This document shows, one piece after another, positions 12,472-25,429 of a stretch of DNA of 64,000 bases (its first letter is position 1; every line of letters starts with the position of its first letter). The translations under genes and the position numbers were made by a program. The DNA is from Cymodocea nodosa (Eukaryota > Streptophyta > Magnoliopsida > Alismatales > Cymodoceaceae). Under the pieces are notes generated by a model, which saw nothing but the letters and a program-made list of their open reading frames with translations, was not told the origin of the DNA and ran no database searches. The stretch spans positions 16,262,001 through 16,326,000 of the forward strand of contig JAZBRI010000011.1 of assembly GCA_036874045.1 (NCBI GenBank), read 5' to 3'.

Positions 12472-14632
12472 TCCATCGATCCCACTTGTAAGGAAGTCAT
12501 GCACTTGCTCCTGCCAGAGTAAAGGGACCTTGGGAATCCAGATGAAACAGGACCGTCTCCATCTCACACTCTCACCTCGGCTTCCTGTTGCAAGTGTCGA
12601 GCAATTTCTTTCTCTTCCATGGTGTCAAATATTCTTTATGTAAAATACTACTACCAAAGGTTCTTCGAATTTGTTAGTCTTTCTCTTCCACTTTTTTTTC
12701 TCTCTCTCTCTCTCTTAAATTGCCCGATTGCTCTGAAACCATCTTTTGTCATTGTGCGAGGAACATCGATAGCCTTCGTCGTTTCTGTCTGCATCAATGT
12801 CGGGTGCAATCTGGCAGTGGCATGGTAATAGAAAAGAAATAGTGGGTCTGTTGCCTCAGCTTACTGTAAGATCATCTGGTTTATGTATCACCATTTTTGG
12901 TTGACATTGTGTGGTGGCTTCGCTTATATAACCAAGGTGGAAGGTGGTGGTCATTGGCGAACGATGATTTGGTGGCGATAAAGAAAGATTTTGAATCGAG
13001 CGCAGGCGAGAAATGGAAGCGTAGGGCTTGGAGTTGATAACCTGATTTGTTAGCATTTGACCGGATCATGTTATTTTCTTTTATTTTTAAATAGTAACAA
13101 TCTTTAAAAATCTCAAGTACCTTATCATCTGACCGGATCATGTTATTTTCTTTTATTTTTAAATAGTAACAATCTTTAAAAATCTCAAGTACCTTATCAT
13201 CTGACCGGATCATGTTATTTTCTTTTATTTTTAAATAGTAACAATCTTTAAAAATCTCAAGTACCTTCCAGCTTCGTCTCTCTATCTCGTACTAGTCATC
13301 AGCCTGGGGATGGTCGGACGTCTCTTTCAATAATAACAACTTTTACGTTTTCTAAGAATTGTAATAATAGACTTGTTGACGTTTTCTAAAACTTAAATTG
13401 GTACAGTTGATCAATCGTCGATTGTTTGTCGTCTTAAGGTAACGGGAGGCCGCTGCTACGTTGGTCCTGCCGCTCGTGGTTTCTGTGGCATTTGGTTTGA
13501 CTTTGCCGAAGCTGCCGAGAAATAAGCATGGATTTCTTGTCGACGAATCCTTTCATATTCAAACAGAAGTGAATCAATTATTTAATTTTTATTAAGATTT
13601 ATGCTCTAAAAAGTACAGAACATTGTCGTTATAAAAATTTGAAATAATGGGAGTGGAAAAGGAAACCCGCGTAACCGGTGACGCGTGCCTGCCGACATAC
13701 GATCATTGATTGAAAATAACGATATTTATAATTTTAACGAAGAAGACATCGTCGTCGTAAGAAAAATAACACCTCAATCAAAGCTCAGTAGCGTATTCGT
13801 TTCTTGAGAAAGTCAATACCAAAAAAATCTTTATTGTGGAAAAAGAAAAACATATTAAAAGTTAAAACCAACCAACAACAGAATAAACTAATTCATTTAT
13901 TCATCTTTCTTTAAAAAAATCAAGTTCAAATCACAAGAAACGTCACCTTTATAGTAAGGAAAATCAGAATCATTATTTAATATACGTACCCATCGATATC
14001 CCCTTATTTTTAGCGGTAACCGACATAAAGAATGGATGAGAATTGCCATGAATGACGTAGGCAAATCAAATATGACTTCGTCCTCCTTTCCTTCCCATCC
14101 ACACCCGCACCCACAAAAAATAAGATAAAAAAAAATCCACCTATAATTTTTTTTATAGGTCAACATTCCCATCCATGTTCCACCTCCTCGCTCACGCCAA
14201 GCTGATGATGAAGTCAAACACCTCAGGTGTGAATCGGCAAATAAAACTTGATCGTAGTTAAGATTCGCCGGGAAAAATGGACGCCCGTCACTTATTTGAG
14301 GCGGTGGAACACGTTTTGAAATTTTTACCGGTGGTTGTGAAGCTGCCGACTCTTGCTTCTGGTCGTAGGATTTGTTTTCGTTCACGTCGGTCTCCTCTGT
14401 GAAGGCGGTGTTGGGTTGCTCTTGCGTGTTCTTTGTGAAGGTGGCGAAGCGAGTCGACTCCTCCTCCTCCTCCCCCGGCGAAGACATCCCAGCCGGACAC
14501 CCCGTATCGTCGACGTCGTGGTCGCCCCCAACAGCCCACGGTGAAGTTGTCCGAGAAGTGGAGGTGGGAGGAGTGGCCACCTCCACGACTTCGGAACTAG
14601 CCGTCCCAACTTCCGACGTCGCACCAGAGTTC
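12472..14632. other. Spacer between acyltransferase and ERF genes
   Basis: The first few hundred bases are likely 3' UTR of the acyltransferase gene and include a (CT)n run at about 12699-12715. A 72 bp tandem repeat lies at 13059-13267. From about 14280 the sequence is GC-rich and probably carries the ERF promoter and leader; its open frames on both strands look like a by-product of composition. Confidence 0.5.
13059..13267. repeat. Tandem repeat, 72 bp unit, about 2.9 copies
   Basis: Units begin at 13059, 13131 and 13203, each starting GACCGGATCATGTTATTTTC and ending in AAGTACCTT. The copies look identical by eye, so the expansion is recent. The unit is AT-rich after its GACCGG start. The open frame on the - strand through it simply repeats because the period is divisible by three. 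Confidence 0.95.
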
Positions 14633-16339
14633 ATGTCCTCTGCCTACAAGCGCCGCGGGGAGACATCCGCGATTGTCACGGCTTTGACCCACGTTGTGTC
14701 CGGCGATGCTGAGGCTTCCGGGGTGGGCTGCGTGCCGTCGACCTTGGCTTATGCTTCTCCTTCTCCTTCGGCTTCGTGGGGCGGTGGCAGTGTTGGGTTG
14801 AGGAAGAGACGGAGAGAAGAGACGGCGGCGGTGGCCTCGGCAGAGCACTCGGGTCTACATGGCAACGTCCAGATGGAGATGCCATCAACCGCCACAGGTC
14901 AGTTGATCACAATTACCCATCACTTTAGCTGCTTTTCTTTCTGCATGTTTTGTGGCATTCATTTGAGTTCCATCCCATGATCTCCCAAACGCCCATCGAA
15001 TATTGATCAAGTTATCTTGTAATTCAAATGCAGAACTCTTAAAAGAAAAAAAAGAAAAAAAAAAACTGCCATTATGAAAAAAGAACTTCCTTTAATTGGT
15101 TTATTTTGTCAACTCCTCACAAAAAAATCACATCACTTGCTTTTGTGTCCAATTCGTATATATGTATTTACAATAGAAAAAAGTTTATTTCTTTACCGCT
15201 TAAAATATCATTTCTTAACTATTAGATGGTTGGCAATGAAATCTCTGGGCACACAGCTCTGTTTGCTGTGGGCGACGCATCCCTGGGACGCCCGTTTCAT
15301 CGTATATGTCCAAGGTCATTCATATCTGTCGAGTACCATCGTTGAAAAGTCATCATCAGCTATTCCATTTTTGGTTCGAGGACTACTGGGTCGACGTTTA
15401 GATTATGTATAATTATTTACACTTTTCAAATAAGATTAATGTTTAGATAAGAATATACGTACTCAAATGTATTTATTCTATATATGAACTCTCTCTCTTA
15501 AAGTTATGATGCATGATGTCGTCGGATTCTTCGTAATTAAACCGTCTATTTGATTTCAAATTATGAAAATAAAATCTCCATTATATATGCTCTCGTAATT
15601 CTACGCTTCATATATGATGTGGCCGGGATGTAATTAACACATGTTTAGACTAAATAATCTTTATATATTTACACATGTTTAACGTACTCCATCATCGGCA
15701 GAAGTAGAGGGGATTAGAATCACCCAACCGCAAGACCTCCGATTCCCCACCGCCTTGGCGGGAGAGCAACCGTCGCCATCTTCCTACCAAGGCCTGCAGG
15801 ATGGCCCGACGAAGCACGGATACCGAGGAGTCCGGCGGCGACCGTGGGGGAAGTGGGCCGCCGAGATCAGAGACCCCCACAAGGCGGCCCGGGTGTGGCT
15901 CGGCACGTTCGACACGGCCGAGGCGGCTGCCCGTGCCTACGACGAGGCCGCCCTCCGTTTCCGTGGTAACAAGGCGAAGCTCAACTTCCCCGAGAACGCC
16001 CGCTTACGTCCACCACCACCGGACCCAGTTCCGTCCACGACCCACGCTTCCCTTTCGAGGTCCTCACCGCTGGGAACGTTAGAAGGTACCAACGCCAGAG
16101 ACTACCTGGACTACTCAAGATTGCTGCTAAGCCACCGTGATCACAGACAAGCGAAGAGCCTTCTCGACCAGCTGTATTCGCGCGCGCCCAAGTCTTCGTC
16201 TTCTCCTTCCGGGTCGTCGACTTCGCTGCCCGGTGCGGAACATCCGTTCAGACATCTCAGGCCACCTGGAAACTATGACGGCAGTGACGGTGGTGCTAGC
16301 TCATCCGGATTCCCACCACCGTCTTCCTCCTCCAGCTAA
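14633..16339 (+). CDS. AP2/ERF transcription factor, group X (ERF108-115/ABR1-like)
   Basis: Two exons, 14633-14897 and 15702-16339, give 300 residues; the intron is phase 1 (ACA G|AA). Exon 1 holds the group X N-terminal motif [13 protein letters not shown] at about residues 11-23 and a basic RKRRREE patch. Exon 2 carries one ERF domain beginning [19 protein letters not shown], with the Ala and Asp in WAAEIRD typical of GCC-box binding and [19 protein letters not shown] in the helix. The tail has a YLDYSRLLL motif and a Ser/Pro-rich end. Group X ERFs act in stress, wounding and ABA responses. The start at 14633 places the motif close to the N-terminus as in relatives; an in-frame ATG at 14372 would add 87 low-complexity residues and seems less likely. 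The second exon alone has no ATG before the ERF domain, which supports the spliced model. Confidence 0.85.
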
Positions 16340-19300
16340 CAACAGATCGGTTTGATAGGTTTAATTCATAATTGACGTCGTCTAATCATAGGTACGTAGT
16401 TTTAATTCTCCCGCTTGATTTATTTCGTTTCGTACACCACTTCGGCAGGTATTGTAACACAACTACGACAGGAAAAATAATTCAGGGGTTGCATCTCTCT
16501 GTTTTTTTTTTTTTCTTTGTTTAATATTTTTGACGGTGGGAAGGGATGGATGATGCCAGTTCTGAGTTGTCCTTGTCCGCCTGCTACGTTAGTTGACGAT
16601 TTCAATTAAATAACGCTCTCTTCCAGATAGCGTTCAACGTTGACGATGACCACTCAAGCACGCAACGTGCCCCTGGATTGTACGAGAAGCGATGACATTT
16701 GAATTTTTCTTTCTTCGAGAAATACATTTTTTGAATAATGTATTTGATCTTGAAATTAATTCACCACTTAAAACTACTCCAAAACGTAAGCAACATCGAA
16801 AAAAAAAAAATCTACCTCATTTCCGGAGCTCACCTGCACAATTGGTTGGTTCTGTGCTTTGTTGCTCTGTGTTCGTAATTTAGAAATGTTTTTGTCTTGT
16901 CAAAAACAGTTGAGCGGGAAGCGTACTTGTAATTGCGATGAAGCACATTTACAAAGTGTTCCCAAAGTTTATCCATCTAGTTGCGATAAAGTTTTAGAGT
17001 TTATTATATTAAATATTATCTTCATAAGGTTTTTTCAAATTTCATTACTAATATTCATGTATTCATTCACATAATCTTAACTTTAATTACTTTGATTTTT
17101 AATCTTTAAATAATTCTTGTATATTAAACGTCAAGTTTTCGTTCAAATGTTTACATCTTTTTTAATAATTTTTAATTTATATGTTCATTATATTTAATTA
17201 TTATCTCATTTCATACTTACATTCAAAATTTTTAATCACAGGTTATTGTATTACTTTCGTTAACAATTTTAACCAAAATATTTAAGATTTCTTCGTTTAA
17301 CTTTACACTTCAATTACAATAATTTTTTTCCCTACTAACCATTATCTTAAAATACCTACAGAAATATCAAAATACTACATACATGAATGCAATGTATGTT
17401 TAGCAATTCATATGCATTCGCATTGTATTTAACAAGTAATATTGTTTAGCAACTCATATACAATTCAATACTATAACAAGAATTTTGAAAATAGCATACA
17501 AGTAAATATGTATAAAAAACAATAATACATTTCTAATGCAACAAAAGAAAAAACAAAAAATAGATTAATATTTATTCAACATGAGGAATTTTTACTAAAA
17601 TTTTCAACTAAAAAAGGGTAATTTTCTCAAATACTTAATCTTTGTTTATGCTTTTTCTATAACATTTTCACTTTTTGCATCTTCATCAACAAACAACTTA
17701 TAAGATTAGCAGCTACATCTTGAGGATATATTATAAATGCATTAATCAAGTTATATGGCATACAACCAACTACGCACTATTAATGATTAATTATACTTTA
17801 ATAAACAAACACTTGCTACGATCATGTTCTTTTAAGATCGATTGATGCTATTGATCATGTAATAACAACATTAAATGAAAAAATAGAGGCTCTTACTGAG
17901 GGTAAGTGAGAGCAGTCGTGTGCAGCGGGCGAAGGTGAGGGTGAGGGTGGTCAAGGGTAGGGCGAGAGTAAGAGAAGATAGGGTGAGGGCGACCAAGGGC
18001 GAGGGTGAGAGTCAGACCAGAAGTGGGTAAGAGAGCATAGGCAAAAATCTTAATGCATAGGTGAGAGTGGAAATGAATCTCAAAGTAGAAATGGTAGAGT
18101 GTGGGCGGGCGAGTGTGGACTTCAATGGCATGGGTAGGTGAATTCCAAAGTTTTCTTACCTTAGATGTGAGAAATTTTTTTTATCCTTCATAAAAAAGTT
18201 GAAAACTTAGGGAATTTAATTCCCCAAGTTTCTTACATGCCACTAACACAATAATTTTTTTTTTCTTCTTACCTTTCTTTTTTTCCTATTTTCTCCTACT
18301 TTCTCACTTGCACTAACCCTACTTTAAAGTTAAATAAAACCTTATGTTGCACCATATATTCTAGAAGGGCGGATTTAATAGTGTTAGATCTTATTTTATC
18401 AAAAAAGTGTTCCTTTAGGTACCTCTTTATTTCAATTTTTTTAAATAAATAAAATTTAATTACGTAATTAGTCATTCTATAGTATCATCTACTTTATATC
18501 AATATTTTAGTTTAATCTAAAATATATACATTATTGTTATTTAATTAAAAAAATAATGGTTGAAATTTAATAATATTGGGCCAACTTTTAATTATTTATA
18601 TCAATTAATTCAATTCAAATTTTTTTTTTTACCCTTGTATTCATGATCATCTGATCTTAAAATTCATGTGGTCAGTTCTACTTTCCATCAATTTATAAAC
18701 TGATATAAAGATATCTTTAGGAAAATTTAAGGGGAAAGAATTGACTCCTTGACTATTTCATTGGTACGTTTGATACATATAAATATAATCTAGGAGTCGA
18801 TTTTGAAATTTTCTGGAAAATAAATTTTCAACGCAAGGGGAGATTTTTGATATCCGTTTGCTTGAAATGGTATCGTGGAAATCACGACGAGTCTATAACC
18901 AGTATACTTTCCTAGGTCAATAAAATTTTTGTCACGTACCAGGTTGTATTTGATAATAACTATTTTAATATGATATGGACGTCTTAAAAAAGTTTCCGAA
19001 CTTAAATTTTTTTTTTTTCTATTTAAAATTTTAAATTAAATTATAATATCTTTTAAGCCAACATATAAAAATAAGCTGACATATAAATAACAACTTCGCA
19101 TTAATTCAAACCTATCTCTAAATGAAAACCTTAACTTAGACTTGTGAAAGGGAATCCCAGTTTGAATTTTAGGTCCCCGATATACCAAGAAGAGTGGGCA
19201 AATAATTTTCCGTCTTATTATGGTACGATTCAAAAATCAATGGAACTTGTATTTTTAGAGATTTCCAGGTCATATCTTAACAGAGAGAAATTGGAAAATC

Positions 19301-20582
19301 TCAGTGCTTAAATGTAGATTTTCTTTTTCAAGTTAAAACATTAATCGTGCTTCGCCAAAAGCTAGTATCTTTATTTTTATTTTTTCTGTAGGTTTATTTC
19401 GTTAATAATTTATTTACTGGTTTAAATCGTATTAAAACAAGTATTTTTATTTGACTTTGCTCTTGGTGTATGTTCTTCGTACACAATAGTCGCTCCCATC
19501 ATCTAATCTGTCATAACGCATCGACACTATTTTATTTCCCCAACCAAAATTCATCTTTATTTTCATAATATTAAATTTGTATAATTCTTCCTATTGAAAG
19601 TTAGACATCTATAAGTAATTAGAAAAAAAAATTCAGTTGTTTTGAAAAGATTAGCCTTTTCGATGGAGGAAAGGATTGCATGAGAATTTAAACCGGTGAG
19701 GAACTATTGCATGAAAAGATCAAGACAATCATACGACAGGTACGCCTCCAGCTCAAGATTAAAACATGTTGATAAAGATTGCACGAGAGGAATGATGAAT
19801 TTAGAATTAATTCCTAAAATTAAAAATGACAAAGAAAAACGCCAATCAAATATGAGTAACGGAATTACCAAAATTAATACACACAGATATACGTGAAATG
19901 AACGGTGATTTAACCAAAGGAGGCAAGAGTTATTTCATGACTTTTGCATATGATTTTTCTAAATATCGTCATGGAAAAAAGAAAGGAAATTAATCTGTAC
20001 GACTAATTCTTTGTAAATAACTTTTAGTATGTTTAAATGTTGGTAAAGAGAAGTGCTATTACCATTTAAAAATGATAATCACATCCATCAATGTGGATAA
20101 AATTTTTTCCAAAGAAAGAAAATTGAGTGAAGATCTTGACATCTGGCATCCAAATAAATAATGACATTTTTACCTACATGCAAAAGAAGTTGTGGATTAT
20201 TTGTACGCTATTTAAAAATTCATATTTACTACTTACACATCATTAAAAAAAAAATACGAGCATTATTAGCATATTGTTCCAGCAAAGTTTGGTTAAATGA
20301 ATGCAATGTAAAGTAAGTGGAATGCTTGTTACATTTTTTTAATGTTAAATAAGTAAACATGAACTTTTAAATGATATATAAATAATCAACTAAATTTTTT
20401 ATGATATCAATTCATATAAAAAGTTTAAATAATAATGTGTAGTCTCTTTGGGTCAAGTTATGTCACCACATGTGACCTCCCTCGGTCCACCCACCACACT
20501 ACTCCTGACTCTTCTTCCCATGCCGCCCGCTTCCGTTCCGCTGTCTCCCTCAATTCCAGCCGGGAGGGAGAAGATCGCGATC
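16340..20582. other. AT-rich gene-free region with a G-rich island
   Basis: No gene is recognised over 4.2 kb. The sequence is strongly AT-rich with short runs and no coherent open frame. The exception is a purine-rich, G-rich island at about 17885-18130 with repeated GGTGAGGG and CCAAGGG strings, listed separately. The last 150 bases (from about 20435) are GC-richer and are probably the LIKE-COV leader. Confidence 0.6.
17939..18005 (+). other. Two G-quadruplex-type motifs in a G-rich imperfect repeat
   Basis: Four GGG runs at 17939, 17945, 17955 and 17960 are spaced by loops of 3, 7 and 2 bases. A second set at 17981, 17987, 17997 and 18003 has loops of 3, 7 and 3. Both fit the G3+N1-7 rule. 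The two units are about 42 bp apart and share GGGTGAGGG and CAAGGG, so they look like diverged tandem copies. Confidence 0.7.
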
Positions 20583-23500
20583 ATGGCGGAGGACAGGGAC
20601 TCTTCCGCTTCCGTCCCGCTCAGCCACGCCGGTGCTGGTGCCGACGATGCCGTCCCCATCGACCCCGAGGATCCCCTAAAGTCTCCCCCCAGTTCTCCCA
20701 ACTCCTCCACCCGCAAGGTGCGTCTCCCTTCCATGACTCGCTTCCTCCTCCGCCGCCATTTTTACCTCGCGGTTTATCGGTGTGCTTGTTTTCCCCATCC
20801 TTCATCCATCACTTCTTCCAGGAAGATCGCCGTTTTTGCTAGATGGGCTGTTAAAGTGTAGATATTCGTTCTTGTTTTGCGGTTCTGGTTGTTGTTTTTT
20901 TCCCCTGCGAATTTTTAATAAATCTAGGTATTCTTTTTTTTGTTGTAAGATAATAAATTAATTGAAATGGTGGTGGAGTTGCATATTTGCTGACTTTCTT
21001 GGCGAGAATATTCATTTTCCTTCAGAATGTGAGTATGTGATAGTGCTCCGGTTCTATGGATTACAAGTTTTGATATTCTGAAATCCTTTGTTGGGTGGGC
21101 TTACCGAGAGAGGAAATACTTTCCGAAAACGTTGTCCGCTTTTCTGGTTTGATCTCTCCAAGTACTGCAGGCTAATAGGTATTCTTATAGTCGTTAAGAT
21201 AATGAATGAATGATATCCATGCAAGCACTGTCGTCTTTACTCCAGAGAAGCTTGTGAAGCTATTGAAGTTTACATCTTTACAAAGTAAAAGACATGCTTT
21301 TTATGAAAGGAAAAAAGCCGGACTTGCCTGTTTTGTATCAGTTGCCTGCGACTGTCTACTAACATTTTTTTCATTCTCTTCAGCTGTTACTATCGCAGTT
21401 AAATTTAGGAGGAACTCATCTTTCTCATAATTTGCAACACCTGACCGTTCATTCCATTCCACAAATATGAGTCTGTTTTATTTTCATTTTATTAGCATAA
21501 ATAGGATCCTCGTCATGCATATTTGTATGAGTTTTTTACAGGTTTGCTTGTTGCTACTTAACAGGCATGTTGCGCTGTTCTCCAGAGCTGGGTTTCCAAG
21601 AAATTTATGACCGGATGGTTTGTACCTTTTCATTCTTATTATGTTAATAAGACATTCTAATAATCTTTTTTAAAATATTTTCTGATGTTTCACAGTGTTG
21701 TCCTTTTTCCTGTTGCGGTTACTTTCTTCTTTACATGGTGGTTCATTCAGTTCGTTGATGGCTTCTTCAGTCCTTTATATGCCAAATTGGGATTTGACGT
21801 ATTTGGTAATATCGATAACCTACTTATAGGGTAGCAGAATATTGGTTTCTTAGATTCTCATCTAATTACAGCAATAAACTTTCAGAAGTGCAATTCTAAA
21901 CTTACTCTAACCATTTATGTGAGCATTTATTGCATATAATTCGATTATTATCTGGAATTTCAATCCTATTTTTTAATCGTTAAAAATTTTTCCATGCTAA
22001 TGTGATGTTTGGCTTGTACCTAGAGTTTACACCTTGACCAATATTACTAATGGTTTATTTATATTATATCTTGATAAGCTCGAGCACACTTAATCATTAA
22101 TTATTGCAGGGTTCCATAAGAATGTGATCACATTAGTTAATGTTTCCAGTTCTGCTATTAGCACTTTTCTCCTGTCATCAAATATTGATGTTACATCTCA
22201 TTATCCTTTTTGTTCCATGCTACAGGTCTTGGATTTTTGACATCGTTACTGGTTGTGTTTTTTGTTGGAATATTTGTTTCATCTTGGGTTGGTGCTACCA
22301 TTTTCTCTCTTGGTGAATGGCTCATAAAGAGAATGCCCTTTGTGAGGCACATTTATTCTGCTTCAAAGCAAATCAGCACTGCCATTTCTCCTGGTACCAA
22401 AATTTTGATCATTTTGATAACTTGTAAATACTTAATGTAAAATATGGAGCACTGCTTCTCCCTGTCACTTAGAGAGCATTGGGTCAATATTTGACAGTGT
22501 TTATGAATTTTTAACTGTGGAAGTTGCTCATATTTGCTGTCACTGTTTCATATTTATGCTTATAACAATTGTTTGTGTTTCTTTATCATGGTATTTTAGG
22601 AGATTCTTTTGCTGTTCATTATTTTTGGATTGCCATTGTATTCAAAGATTATTTATGCCTTATGCCCAATCAAACATTTTTCAGGAGCATTGACAAATAA
22701 CTCTTGCTCGTTATGTTAATTGTGTGCTTCACTTTTATTCAATCTCTGTTATTAACAGACCAAAACACAGCAGCTTTCAAAGAGGTTGCAATAATACGTC
22801 ATCCACGTGTTGGTGAATATGCATTTGGTTTCATCACATCATCTGTCATTCTACAGGTACATATGTGGTAGGTAGATAAATGATTGTTCTATACTAATAA
22901 TGTCATTTATTCACCATTTTATTGGTCTGTTCTCTGTAGTAATGAATGTATCGGGTTAACTGCTTCATGCTATTGTGGTGTTTCTATATTTCAGAATTTC
23001 TTCACCGTACTGAAAGTAATTGTTAATTGCATTATAGACAGATAAAGGCGATGAGGAACTTTGTAGTGTTTATGTCCCCACAAATCATCTCTATATTGGG
23101 GATATATTTTTGGTCCACTCCAAAGAAATCATAAGACCCAACTTATCTGTTCGAGAAGGGATAGGTATGCTATATCATTTCCATGTCATTCCACACTGCC
23201 TGTTCAGATGAAAGCTGCAAATGGATTCTGCCTGAAATCAACTTTTGACTTTTCAAAGTATTTTTTTGCATTATCATTGTTTTCAACAATTTGCTAGTTT
23301 GTTTTCCTTATCCAACTTTCATTTACAACACATATAGATGAGAGTTATTATATACATTTATTTAGAGAATACCTTACCTTTTCTAAAATACAAAAATATA
23401 TTGAACAGAAATGGAAGCAAATGGTCGGTTTCAAATTTAGTCAATCTGCCAAAACAAGAGTCCTTAATGTAAATGTGTTTCTTTGAAGAATAGAACAAGA

Positions 23501-25429
23501 CTTGAGATTTAACTTATATCATATAAAGGTGAGCCTAAGAATAAGCTAGAATCAAACTTCTTTAAACTGGGGTAGGCCAGAGAGGTCTAGGCTGGGGCCT
23601 GACGATATTTTGCTTTGAGCGACTGAACCCATACTGTGCGGAAAGAGTTTGCTCCACTTTTGAAGCGACCAACAAAGCTCTGGCCATGGTCCAAGATGGG
23701 TATGGGCTGTGCTGAGCCTGAGGTTCCAGGCTCGGGGTCCAGTCTACCTAGGTTGCTGTCTTGGCTCAACTAGCTCAATCTTGCAATTATTTCATATTAA
23801 ATAAAAAAGATTAATAAATCTGAACCCACGCTGAAGGCTAATCAGGGCCAATGCCCACTTGGCCAGCGTGAGCATCCTGGCCTAGCCTGAGAACCATCTG
23901 GGCACAGGTCTAAAGGGCTGGCCTCACCAGGATTGATCCTTTTTACACCTCTAGCTAGAATGTTAGATTGCCTTCTTCTTGCAAACACATGGTCCACCAA
24001 CTTGATCTCTTCCCATTGTTTGTGTCCACCGTTAACTTCCAACCGGTATAGCCCTTGTTTGCCAATGGCTCTTGTGGTTGCTAGGAGCTGCAGCATGGAG
24101 TTTTCAAAGTTCTCTTGCAAACAAACAATTTTAAGAGTTTTTCTACAGTAGCATTTCTTAACTTGCTACACTGTAGCACCAAGAATAAAACCAGGAGATG
24201 ACTGGATGTAATTTCAACAGTTCTTGGTACTATAGATATAGTATTGAGAGTTATTACTGGAACAACTTCTCTTGGAGTCACTAAACTATTAGCTCTTTAC
24301 ATGAGTTGGAGCCCAAGGAACCGCAAACAAATGCAGCCATAGTGTAAGTTGCATATTTTTGTCACGTTAATCTATCAACTTTGCTCCTTCCCCAAATTAC
24401 ACATACTTATGTAAGTCTGTAACTGACGAATGAGATGTCTATATCTTTTTATAGTGGAACTTAGGGCAATATCTTCTGTGTTTTTAGCTACCAATTTTCA
24501 CTCTCGATTACTGCAGATGTATTCACAGATACATCCTTCATTAAGGCAAAACATCATTAGCTGCAAAATGCGTTCACACACTCAATCATTAGTGGAATTT
24601 GAATCCTTTGTGCTGATGGCAGAGAAATTAAACAGATAGCTAATTGATAACGAACCAGATAACCTCTGCAGGTGAACAAGTTTTTTTCAACTAAAATATT
24701 AAATTGAAAATCTGAATTAAACGGATCAGGCATTTCGGCACCAAGAAAATTATTGTTGAAAAAAAACATTTCTGAAACTGGTGAATGGGAAGGTATACTT
24801 ATGATTATTACTATTATTATAAATGGACTGTTAGGTAGGATTTGTAACTGTAGGAGCCATGTCACAATGGAGATGCGTTATAAGTTTATTTTAATTCCCT
24901 TCTTGAATAACCTCGTTCATGTGACTGCCATTATGGAAACCCAGAACAACCTAATGGAAGATGAGCGTAAGGTAGAAGAATGGGATAGTTTTATCCACTT
25001 AAAAAAGCCACAATAACAAGTGAAAAAAATACTTGAAATTCAATGTTGATGGATCTTAGATTTATTATCTACTTAATCCTTATTGCATTAGATAAACTTA
25101 TTAGGAAAAACTTAAGAGATATTGAATAAATCCTTGTGTAATAGGTTTTCAATATTATTAATATTGTAGGATAATTTTATTGAATCTAGTTGTATATTGA
25201 TTTTGTTCAGCTGTTTAATGATAACTGCCTCGTATTTTAAACAATATATCTTTAATTTTCGTGCATGATCAATTAGTCACTTCTAATGGGAAGATCAGAA
25301 ATACAGTTACAGTTTTGTTTCATGTTTCCTGTACAATCAGAGATCATTGTTTCGGGAGGGATGACGATGCCACAAATGATTGCTTCTCTAGAAACACGAT
25401 GTCCTGCAGCACGTTCGAACAGCTCATAA
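20583..25429 (+). CDS. LCV2: LIKE-COV membrane protein (CONTINUOUS VASCULAR RING family)
   Basis: Seven exons, 20583-20717, 21565-21617, 21696-21805, 22226-22393, 22759-22856, 23038-23164 and 25341-25429, give 259 residues; all phases agree. The N-terminus is an acidic, Pro/Ser-rich cytosolic stretch (MAEDRDSSASVPLSHAG). Two membrane segments follow, FPVAVTFFFTWWFIQFVDGF at about 67-86 and a second at about 101-120. The DUF502 core has the family strings RMPFVRHIYSASKQISTAIS, TAAFKEVAIIRHPRVGEYAF and YVPTNHLYIGDIFLV, ending in SGGMTMPQMIASLE. COV1 and its relatives are Golgi/TGN-associated proteins needed for vascular patterning and vacuolar protein sorting; this family knowledge is from memory. 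The 2.2 kb last intron carries a GC-richer insertion. Assignment to LCV2 versus LCV3 is a guess. Confidence 0.9.
23560..23960. mobile_element. GC-richer insertion-like block in LIKE-COV intron 6
   Basis: Inside an AT-rich intron, this 0.4 kb block has many GGCC, GCCTGG and CAGGC strings and short reversed echoes such as GGCCAGCGTGAG and GCATCCTGGCC. It looks like a non-autonomous repeat, but no terminal repeats or target duplication could be fixed by eye. Just beyond it, 23960-24120 reads on the - strand as a short coding-like piece (residues NGGHKQWEEIKLVDHVF), perhaps a captured fragment. Confidence 0.3.

Noticed and set aside
12881-13213. Open frame with a repeated 24-residue unit
   Set aside because: A by-product of the 72 bp tandem repeat, whose period is divisible by three.
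13897-14634. 245-codon open frame on the - strand, divergent from the ERF gene
   Set aside because: It is low-complexity at its start, changes character repeatedly, matches no family I know, and lies largely in GC-rich ERF leader sequence where stops are rare.
17100-18360. Possible LTR retrotransposon in the AT desert
   Set aside because: No paired long terminal repeats, primer-binding site, or gag/pol traces could be found by eye.
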